DNA from: Lolium rigidum
Lineage: Eukaryota > Streptophyta > Magnoliopsida > Poales > Poaceae
Assembly (NCBI RefSeq): GCF_022539505.1
Contig: NC_061514.1
Coordinates: 343,650,644 to 343,714,643 of the forward strand
DNA length: 64,000 nucleotides
Reading direction: 5' to 3'
The notes below the pieces were generated by a model. It saw only the letters and a program-made list of their open reading frames with translations. It was not told where the DNA came from and ran no database searches. Below are positions 30,640 through 38,717 of the stretch, one piece after another. The stretch's first letter is position 1. Every line of letters begins with the position of its first letter. A program made the position numbers and the translations under genes.

Positions 30640-33400
30640 AGCAGTAGCAATAAAGAACATCAACATATAAAATTCCGAGAGATAATTAAATAGCAGAAGC
30701 TTGAGCATCATATGGAAATGCTAGTGACTACAAATGAAAATGCTATTACTCATAAATATTCCCCAAAATGAAATGCTAGTGACTTCAAATGAAAATGAAA
30801 ATGCTTGAACATCAACCATCTATGCATTCTCATCTTGCAACCAGGGAGCATGAGCATGATCATTTCATAAAATTCAAACAAGTAGCATTTTCTAAACCTC
30901 GCCAACAAATCCTAGCATCAATTCAAAATCAACTAGGCAGTAGCATTTCATTTTATTAAAAAACCTACTCGCATTGTATTGAAAAACCTACTTGCATTGT
31001 TCATTTTATTGAACCATTAGCTATACTTGCAAGCAATGAATTAAAAAAACAGCAAGCAATGAATTAAAAATAATTGCAAGAACTTTATTAGCTTTAGTGC
31101 AAGCAATGAATTAAAAAAAACAGTAACCAATGAATTAAAAAAATAGCAAGCAATAAATGAAATAGCATTTGACTGCATCATTTGCATTTACATTTTTTAT
31201 AAATTCAAAGAGAATTATACCAATAGCTAATCAAATTTTAGTAGATAATTACTTAAATTTAAAAAGGCAAGTATAGAGCAAGCCAACCAGTAGCTACCGC
31301 CAACATTTGAGCATGAGCATCATTTAACCTTACATTACATACATTATTTCCTACCATCCGCATAGAAGCATTACATAAACCCTTTTATTCATCATTGCAT
31401 GGAAGCATTACATCAACCCTTACATTACATAATTATTCGGACAACCTAGGACACACTAAAACTAGATGGCTGAAACTACAACTAACTACAACAAACTAGG
31501 ATAGCAAATCTTTGATTTTTTTCATGCCCTTCCTCAGCCAACGACAAGATAACTCCAGCTTTAACCTTTTCTTCAAGATTTGGTTCTACATAGTAGGGCA
31601 ACACCTCCGTGGGTCCTCCTTCCCTCAACTCGATGCTTATACTTTTTCAGTTTGATCTTGCCCTTAGGTCTGGATTTTGGAACCGGGAGAACTTGTGTAG
31701 TGTATGTGAACACACCTAGTCTGGTTCAAGCCATCTCGTCGCTTCTTCTTCCCCGAACCCGGCAGCGAAGCTTCCCTCTCTTGCACACTTCTCCTACGAT
31801 ACACTAGCAACTCCTTGTCCGCCCTACCCATAGAAAAAGTCTTGGAAAGAGTGGCATCCCTAGAGCCGGAGGCACCAAGGGAGCCAGTGCTCCTCCTCTT
31901 TGCACTCCGGGACGGGTTGTCCATGTTTGGTGTGGTTTTCAGAGTTCACTACACTAGGCATTTATATAGGATGGAGGGCATGCACGAGAGGGTATGAGAA
32001 CACAAGCTGAACAGTTGTGTTACATAGGACAATGCCATCGGTTTCTTTTTTGAATTGTGATGTCAATCCACAAGAGGGAGAATATTCTCCAAAATGGGTC
32101 GGAGACAAGCCATTGGGAATATTCCCCAAAATGGGTCGAGAGAGCCTGTCCATTCTTGCTAGGCAGAGGCATATTTGGTTCGAGAGGAATATTCTTGCTA
32201 GGGCGAGAGGTGGCCGGAGGTGAATTAACCCAAGCATTTTCATTTTCTAAACCTAGGCGGTAGCATTTCATTTTATTAACAAATCCTAGGTAGTAGCATT
32301 TCATTTTATTAACCCAAGCATTTTCTTTTTCTAAACCTAAATTTTCTACTGCCAACAAAATAGCAAGAACTTTATTAGCTCTAGTGCAAGCAATGAATTA
32401 AAAAAACAGCAACCAATGAATTAAAAAAAATAGCAAGCAATAAATTAAATAGCATTTGACTGCATCATTTGCATTTACATTTAAACCGAGTAGCATCATT
32501 TGCATGAACAAGAGAACCTAAATCAATTTCTAGCTTGTACATTTCATCATTTCATCATAGCATCATTTCATCATTTCCATTTAAACCAGTAGCATCATTA
32601 GCTTTCACCAAGAATTGCTAACAAATCCTAGCAATAACATATACATACTACACTACAGACATGCCACCAAAGTAGATATAGGTCATTTGTTTCTACATTC
32701 ATTTTGCTACAACATTATTCTTGATAGCAAGTACCTTTTTATCTGCTAAGTTTCTACTGCATTCATTTGCTACAACATTAGCTTGTTCATTTTTATTTGC
32801 TACTGCATTCATACTAACCCTCTTTTGACTCTCTCTTACAAAGAAAATTGAGGTGTTCTTGAAATTCTATTTGACTACAGGCACTCGCATTCATTTGCTA
32901 CGATGCATTTTATTGAACCAACCAAACAACTAATGGAGATGCACATTTGAGCAATCCATAGCAGCATTGCAAGGAGATGCACATTTGAGCAATCCATAGC
33001 AACATTGCAAGCAATCCATAGCAACTAGGCTAGCCAGAGAGGGAATTCGAAGCAGCATTCACTCATTCTATGCAAACAAATTGAATCATTATGAATACAC
33101 AGTTCATCAATAAATAGTTCCAGTAATTCATACTGACTCTCTGTTAACCCTCTTTTAAACATTGTCAAAATTCTTATCATCTGTCTAAATCAAAATTCAT
33201 ACCGACCATCAATTTTCTATTTGACTAACACATCAAAATTCATAAATTGAATGTCCACACAAGCTACAAGCAGCACTACATCAAAATTCATACTCGACCA
33301 TCAAAATTCTATTTGACTATATGTATATGCAACATTGTCAATTGCTCAATCAAAATTAACTACATCACCAGCAAGAAGTTAAGCAAATTGAGAACCAAAT
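30640..33400. other. AT-rich spacer with internal direct duplication
   Basis: Mostly CAAGCAATGAATTAAAA, TAGCATTT and CATTTGCATTTACA phrases. About 200 bp near 30940-31195 recurs near 32265-32480 in the same order, including AAGAACTTTATTAGCT and a TAGCATTTGACTGCATCATT block. A 0.7-kb unique segment (about 31440-32235) separates the two copies. CACTA elements often carry such long spacers between transposase and accessory gene. No protein domain is seen except the small frame at 31664-31924. Confidence 0.6.
31664..31924 (-). CDS. Hypothetical 86-codon frame with its own TATA box
   Basis: ATG 31924 opens MDNPSRSAKRRSTGSLGASG. It is rich in Ser, Arg and Lys, with KKKRRD near the middle. On the minus strand CCTATATAAATG (about 31960-31971) lies some 40 nt upstream of the ATG, a canonical TATA spacing. 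Beyond the stop, another frame carries IELREGGPTEVLPYYVEPNL and LSLAEEGHEK (31510-31640), so the true gene is probably spliced or frameshifted there. I do not recognise the product. It sits in the unique segment between the two halves of the spacer duplication, so it may be cargo. Confidence 0.4.
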   Translation of the reverse strand: MDNPSRSAKRRSTGSLGASGSRDATLSKTFSMGRADKELLVYRRRSVQEREASLPGSGKKKRRDGLNQTRCVHIHYTSSPGSKIQT

Positions 33401-33401
33401 T

Positions 33402-33497
33402 GAGAGGCATAGGGGAGAGGGAGGGAGGCATAGGGGAGAGGGAGGGGCCGGCGCACAGGGGAGAGGGAGGGAGGCACAGGGGAGAGGGAGGGATCTC
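33402..33497. repeat. Purine-rich minisatellite, about four 20-25-bp units
   Basis: Repeats of GGCATAGGGGAGAGGGAGGG with one unit containing CCGGCGCA. The run is entirely purine-rich on the plus strand. Confidence 0.85.
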
Positions 33498-33537
33498 ACC
33501 GACGGCGGCGCTAGGCGGTGATGGCGAGCGCAGGCGA

Positions 33538-33695
33538 TGGTCCTCCTCCTCCTCCTGCTGCTCGCGGCGCGGGCGGGGTGGTCCTCCTCCTCCTCGCTCG
33601 CGGCGTGGGCGGGGTGGTCCTCCTCCTCCTGCTCGCGGCGTGGGCGGGGTGGTCCTCCTCCTCCTCCTCTTCCTCCTGCTCGGTGGTGCTAGGCG
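33538..33695. repeat. GC-rich minisatellite, four 35-42-bp units
   Basis: Each unit contains GGTCCTCCTCCTCCT then a GCTCGCGGCGTGGGCGGGGT phrase. CTAGGCGGCGGTGG follows twice near 33688-33722. Open frames crossing it are low-complexity artefacts. Confidence 0.85.
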
Positions 33696-33792
33696 GCGGT
33701 GGCGAGTGCTAGGCGGCGGTGGAAGCTAGGGTTCGTCACGCGGATACGAATGGGGAAGAGAGAGATGGGGGAAGAGCGAACCGCTCATTTCA

Positions 33793-33940
33793 CCAAGTCG
33801 ATAGATTCCGTGGCGCACCTAGTTGTGCATGCGCCATAGAATTCCTTAATTCCGTGGCGCACCAAGCGGGACATGCGCCACGGAATTAAGGAATTCTATG
33901 GCGCATGCGTACTAGGTGCGCCACGAACTTACCGACTTGG
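33793..33940. repeat. 148-bp near-perfect palindrome containing GTGGCGCAC motifs
   Basis: The left arm (about 33793-33860) and right arm (about 33873-33940) are reverse complements with only a few mismatches around a 12-bp centre near 33867. The ends read CCAAGTCG and CGACTTGG. Inside lie TGGCGCACC and GAATTCCTTAATTCC. It shares the GGCGCAC core with the CACTA hairpin array at 38319-38697. It may be an internal subterminal array or a foldback MITE. No clear target duplication is present. Confidence 0.85.
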
Positions 33941-33984
33941 TAAACAAACTGGGCTAATGTTGTGTTCTGTCAGAAACACAGCAT

Positions 33985-34047
33985 TAGCCCAGTGATTAAG
34001 CCCACTGGTAGGCTTGGGTAACCCAGGTTCGAACCCTGGTTGCCCCT
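33985..34047 (+). other. tRNA-like sequence with Pol III A- and B-box-like motifs
   Basis: GGTTCGAACCC (34026-34036) is a textbook B box. It sits in a perfect T arm: CCAGG, loop TTCGAAC, CCTGG. TAGCCCAGTGA at 33985-33995 resembles an A box, and CCAGTG/CACTGG can pair nearby. TTGCCCC would be the 3' acceptor strand, but GGGGCAA is absent upstream, so this is not a functional tRNA gene. A tRNA-derived SINE head or tRNA pseudogene is the best guess. The upstream GGGCTAATG...CATTAGCCC (33952-33990) is a further inverted repeat. Confidence 0.35.
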
Positions 34048-34146
34048 ACTTTTTTCCTTTTTAAAAATGTTTTTGTTACATTTTCAAGAAACAACACAAC
34101 ATTTAATAATAATTACTAGAGATTTTCAATTACAAATTACTTGTCT

Positions 34147-34208
34147 CACACACACATGTTCTTGTCTCTCTCACACACACATGCATGTACTTGTCACACA
34201 CACATACA
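34147..34208. repeat. CA-rich microsatellite
   Basis: Interrupted (CA)n runs: CTCACACACACATG, CTCTCACACACACATG and GTCACACACACATACACC. Confidence 0.9.
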
Positions 34209-34243
34209 CCAAAAAAAGATCTTCTTCGTCCCGGCTCCGAGCT

Positions 34244-34880
34244 CTAGCGTCTCTTCGCAATCTTCTTGCCCTTTCGGTTGTTGGCGGTTGAATACTTTAT
34301 GCCGGCCACCTTGAGATTTCTTCGCGTGAATGGACAACCTTTAGAGGGTAGGGAGGTCTTCCTTCTTACTTTACTAGTAGTAGGCATGTCGAAGTGCTCG
34401 TCGAATTCCTCCTCCATCTTCGGGTCACCGTTCTTGTCCAAGTCTTCCTCGTTGGCGTCTCCTTGCATTCCTATGATGCTCCTCTTGCCCCTCCTCACGA
34501 CAACACGGCTAGGCCTCGACGGATCGGTGATGAAGAAGCATTGGTCAACTTGGCTACCGAGTACCCATGGCTCATTTTTCGCGGATGCGTTCTTCGATTT
34601 TGCATCGGGTATAACCATGGTTGTGAAATATCGGCCTTCTTTTTCGACCTTCTTGGCCCATCTCACACGAAACATTGGCACCGTCTCTCCACGAGTAATT
34701 GAGCTCCCATATCTCCTCGATCCTTCCAAAAAATCTTTCCTTGACATTAGTCTCGTCATCGGCGTATGACAGCATAGTTACTCCTGAGTTTTGATTTTCA
34801 CTATTTCTGTCCTTTTCCTCGGTGTAGAATCCGTAACCGTTGATGTCGTACCCCGATAGGTCCTTACGTTATGCGCGGGT
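34244..34880 (-). pseudogene. CACTA TNP2 gene C, C-terminal DUF4216 region
   Basis: Read leftwards, GYGFYTEE-like sequence near 34810 is followed by ETNVKERFFGRIEEIWELNY (34690-34750). A frame change then leads to VPMFRVRWAKKVEKEGRYFT, NEPWVLGSQVDQCFFITDPS and a basic tail ending at 34244. This order, with a G.IEEIWEL.Y strand, a F+C+W segment and PW.LA.Q..Q.FY..DP, is the DUF4216 domain at the C-terminus of plant En/Spm transposases. A frameshift near 34690 separates the two frames. Confidence 0.8.
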
Positions 34881-34907
34881 CCCCGTGATAAGGTGTATAT
34901 GAGTTTT

Positions 34908-35601
34908 TCATCTTCGGTAGAAGGCGTATTTCTCTCGTGCTTCAACCGGTTGAGTTTGCTTGAACCAACGCGTGAAGCTGGAGTTGTGCTTTTTGGTTAC
35001 GTCTCCCATCTTCCTCGGCCGGCCCATATCGATGTAATTCTGCTCGACCATGCTTTTGTGCTCTTGCACGAAAGGTTCGGTCAGTTTTAAGTGTTGTAGC
35101 GCGACCCGGTGAGCCCTGTCAAAGTCGTCGCGTCGATTTTCAATGCCGACATGGACCGAGCGGTAGCCCTCGCGGTGACCGACTCCGGCCGAGCCTCCCG
35201 AGGTGCGTCCCGGGGGTAGACCAACATGATCCTCGTCGTCCTCGGTGCTTAGATAATTCGGCAGAAGGAGATGCACTCGTAGGTTAGAAACCCCTTGGCC
35301 ATGCTTGCGTCCGGACGGGCCCTATTGCGAACGTATCCTTTCATGACACCGTTCGCCTTTCGAAAGGCATCATGTTGTGGAGGAACGTTGGGCCGAGCTG
35401 CTTGATGTCTTCAACGACATGGAGAAGGAGATGGACGCATATATCACGGAATGCAGGCGGGAAGTAAATCTCGAGCTCACATAGTATCACCACGATCTCA
35501 TCCTGTAGCATCTTGAGCTGCCTCACGCCAATCGACTTCCCGGTGATAACGTCAAAAAAGTTGCATAGGCCAAACAGCGTATCACGGACGTGCTCGTCCA
35601 T
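34908..35601 (-). pseudogene. CACTA TNP2 gene C, DUF4218 region
   Basis: The frame at 35341-35601 contains LQDEIVVILCELEIYFPPAF and VHLLLHVVEDIKQLGPTFLH followed by MPFERR. This is the core of DUF4218, in which LCELE..FPP.FFDIM.HL..HL is typical. The frame at 34908-35276 carries its C-terminal part: VALQHLKLTEPFVQEH, then NYIDMGRPRKMGDVTKKHNS. A break near 35300 separates the pieces. These regions lie behind the transposase core in intact CACTA transposases. Their biochemical role is not established. Confidence 0.8.
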
Positions 35602-37746
35602 TATGCCTCGGATCGCAACGGGAAGTATCTCGCGTCATTAGCACGTGGCAATCGTGAGACTTCATCCCGGTGAACCTCTTCTTCGCTACGTCCGGATATC
35701 CGCTTATATTCCCCGAGTAACCGTGAGGAACTTTCACTCCTAGGAGGCACCTGAAAACTGCTCGAGCTCCTCCGGACTCGTTGTGAAGCGAGCAGCGGGA
35801 AGCTGCACCGCGTTCTTCTTAGCCCTTTTACGGAGACGTTGAGTCCCTTCCGTCCGATCATCATCATCATCATCATCATCATCATCGCGTATCGGGGCTT
35901 GAAGATCTTTCCCGATGCCAAAATGTTTAAGATCGTATCTTGCTTTCGGTCCATCCTTGGACTTTTCCGAGTTGCAAAGAGTGCCAAGCGGACTCTCGGT
36001 AACGTTCTTCGTAATGTGCATGACATCGAGGCTGTGGGGCGTGTGGAGGACCTTCCAGTACTCCAAGTCGTGGAAAACAGACCTCGCTTTCCATACACCG
36101 AGCAGCGGCTCGGCTTCGGTCGCTTCTTTCCCGGCGCTGGGCACTCCTTCCAATTTTTCAGAAGATCATTGATTTCTGCGCCGCTCCTCGGGCGTGGGGG
36201 TCCATCGGGCTCATCTTTACCATTGAACAGATCACCGCGTTTTCTCCACGGGTGATCCAAGCGAAGCCACCTTCGAGCACCCGGGTAGACGGTTTTCGAG
36301 GACCCGGGATCCCTTGGTAGTTGTAGATGCGGGGTATCGTCCATGCACTTCACACAGCCGTTGAATCCGTGGCCCACCCGGGCGGATACATATGCGTAAC
36401 CAGGATAGTCCGTGACCGTCGTGATCAACGCGGCTCTCATATCGAAATAAGTTCTAGTGTAGGCGTCCCACGTACGGGGTGGCGTCTTCCACAACGTGTC
36501 TAACTCCTCTTTCAGCAGCCCGAGATACAAATGCATGTCGACACCTGGTTGTTTCGGCCCCTGAATGAGAATACTCAGGTGTATGTACCTTTGCTTGGTG
36601 CACAGCCACGGGGGTAGGTTGTAAGGCCATACAAACACAGGCCAGGTGCTATGCGTGCTACTCTGGTTGCCGAACGGATTGAGTCCATCGGTGCTCATAC
36701 CCAGCCTGATGTTCCTTGCGTCGCCCCCGAACCTAGGGAAGGCGATGTCCAATGTTTGCCACTGTCCAGCGTCTGAAGGGTGTGTCAGCATATAGCCCAT
36801 CTCCGGATCTTCTTCGGGCTTCTGCCTTTCCTCGTGCCATTGCATGAGCTTTGCTTCCTTAGGGTCCACGAAATACCGCTGCGGACGGGGAGTGATAGGA
36901 AAGTACCATACCACCTTTCGAGGTACCTTCTTGTTCCCAACCTTGTACCGTCCGTGGCCACACACCGGACATGTGGTTCCGTCCTTGTACTCGCACCTAT
37001 AAATCACACAATCATTAATGCAGGCGTGGTATTTTTCGTGCGGTAGGTCAAGGAGACACACGACTTTCTTGGCCTCCTCGGTACTACTTGGCAATGTGTT
37101 CCCCTCCGGGAGACGATCGTGCCGAATTTTAAGCTCTTGCTGAAGCTGGAATCGGTCCACTTGTTCTGCGTCTTCATCTGCAGGTAATCAAGCGTTACAT
37201 GCAAGCGCGTATCCTGCGGACGACACCCAGGAAAGATCGGAGTCATCCCGTCTTTCTCCATTTGCGACAGCTTGGCTCTCTCTCTAGCTGCAACTCTATC
37301 GTTGCTCGTCTCCCGGAGGAGAAGATCTTGAACATGAGAGTCCCGCAAGGCCGAAATTAGCGGGGTCGCGCCGGAATCTTCTTCTTCATCATGATGATGT
37401 TCTCCGCCGGCATCTTCTTCTTCATGATGATCTTCTCCGTCGACTTCTTCTTCATGATGATAGTCCCCGTCGGCATGATGATAGTCTTCTTCATGATGAT
37501 AGTCATCTCGCTCGACATGGTCTTCATGCGCACCATTTGATGGGGCCGGCCGCGCCTGGTTGTCTTGCATGAAACCGCGCCTCGGCAGGTGCTCCTCCAG
37601 CTTGTCCGGAATCGGGGTTGATCCAGGCGCTCGAGTTTGCATGATCGACACGGACATCTTATCCGGCGCCTATTGTTCCGAATCATGTCCTCCTTCGCGT
37701 CTATCTTGTATCTAGAGATTCGAGCGGAACTCATCGAGAGGACCAT
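35601..37746 (-). pseudogene. CACTA TNP2-type transposase gene C, N-terminal and catalytic region
   Basis: ATG 37746 opens MVLSMSSARISRYKIDAKED, with an IRCPCRSC zinc-binding-like motif of the transposase-associated domain. After a shift near 37640, KLEEHLPRRGF and an acidic His-Glu-Glu repeat stretch (37380-37500) follow. The core frame (35601-37160) has CPVCGHGRYK, GMSTDGLNPFGN, HLSILIQGPKQPGVDMHLYL and DYPGYAYVSARVGHGFNGCV, all hallmarks of Transposase_21 (TNP2). Near 36080 the true frame switches to the one with YWKVLHTPHSLDVMHITKNV and SKDGPKARYDLKHFGIGKD, then GMKSHDCHVLMTR near 35650. The protein cuts CACTA ends and integrates the element. At least three shifts inactivate this copy. 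Confidence 0.9.
35858..35888 (-). repeat. (GAT)n microsatellite coding for poly-Asp in the transposase
   Basis: About ten ATC triplets on the plus strand translate as an Asp run in the minus-strand transposase frame, between GIGKDLQAPIR and RTEGTQRLRKR. Confidence 0.95.
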
Positions 37747-37850
37747 GCTTGCCTCGCAAATGGTATACATAGAACAGGAAATTAGAACCGCACCAAATGC
37801 ACACACATGCATGGGCCGTACCTCTCCTCAAGGTATTACATGGAGTGGAA

Positions 37851-37934
37851 AAATTCGGCATGACCTCTCCTCAAAGTAGGACATATGGGTAGTGCAAAAC
37901 TTGCCGAAACGGAAATGAATCAACATTTCGGCAA
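37851..37934 (-). promoter_or_regulatory. Leader hairpin upstream of TNP2 gene C
   Basis: TTGCCGAAA (37901-37909) pairs with TTTCGGCAA (37926-37934) around the loop CGGAAATGAATCAACA, which is nearly identical to gene A's. The 14-mer AAATTCGGCATGAC is at 37851-37864. The hairpin lies 155-188 nt upstream of ATG 37746. Confidence 0.6.
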
Positions 37935-38318
37935 ACATCCATGCACCACACCGGCACACACACAAGCGCTTCACCTGCAACAAGCATCCATACACACGAC
38001 GGCCACACAAGATCTACAAGCATATGCATGTCTCCTCCAAGCATATGTATGTCTCCTCCAACTACTCACCTTCTAGATTCGATACCGAGACGAGACCGCG
38101 ATCGATGACTTCGAGAGGAGGAGAGAGTATGGAGAGCCTTCTCCTCAACTCCAATTAAGTATCAACCAAAGTAAGTGCAATAAATACCCAAGCAAGTGAA
38201 AAGTGGAGTCAAAATGGTATGAGAGAGAAGGGGGGACGAGCTAGATGGAGGAAGAAGAATGGCTTGTGTAGTGTGGTAGGTGGGAGGTTGCTCACTTTTG
38301 TAGATCTGGTTCGCTAAT

Positions 38319-38717
38319 TCTGTGGCGCACCAACCACAGTGCGCCACAGAATAGCTTATTTCTGTGGCGCACCGAGCGCAGTGCGCCACAGAATAACTTA
38401 TTTACGTGGCGCACACAAAACAGTGCGCCACAGAATACCTTATTTTTGTGGCGCACTGTTGCCGTGCGCCACAGAAGAAGTAATTTCTGTGGCGCACCGA
38501 GGTTTGTGCGCCATAGAAATTGTAAAACCAATGATTGGGGGTGACAGGGTGTGGGGCCCACCAAGTTTTTGTGGCGCACGGTTTAGTAGTGCGCCACAAA
38601 ATTAAGCTATTTCTGTGGCGCACCGAGCTTTGTGCGCCACAAAATAAGTTTCTGTGGCGCACTCAAAACGGTGCGCCACAGAACTAAGCTTCGCCTATAA
38701 GGGTTTTCCTACTAGTG
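38319..38717 (-). mobile_element. CACTA right terminus with eight tandem subterminal hairpins
   Basis: The terminus on the minus strand reads CACTAGTAGGAAAACCC (38701-38717). Inward of it lie eight hairpins of the form CTGTGGCGCAC, 6-9-nt loop, GTGCGCCACAG, spaced by AT-rich 10-15-bp linkers (one spacer is about 50 bp near 38525-38570). This is the expected transposase-binding array. The TNP2 gene reads away from this end. TCT follows at 38718-38720. It does not match the triplets before 9850 (GTA) or 28507 (TAT). Confidence 0.9.

Noticed and set aside
33247..33729. 160-codon plus-strand frame
   Set aside because: Covers two minisatellites. The translation is Arg/Gly/Pro/Ser low complexity without domain features.
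33985..34047. A functional tRNA gene
   Set aside because: The T arm is perfect but the acceptor stem partner GGGGCAA is missing and the anticodon arm does not fold clearly.
28507..38717. A single CACTA element with ends at 28507 and 38717
   Set aside because: The termini differ after the first bases (CACTACAAGAAAAGTTGCC against CACTAGTAGGAAAACCC), the subterminal repeats are unrelated and the flanking triplets (TAT, TCT) do not match.
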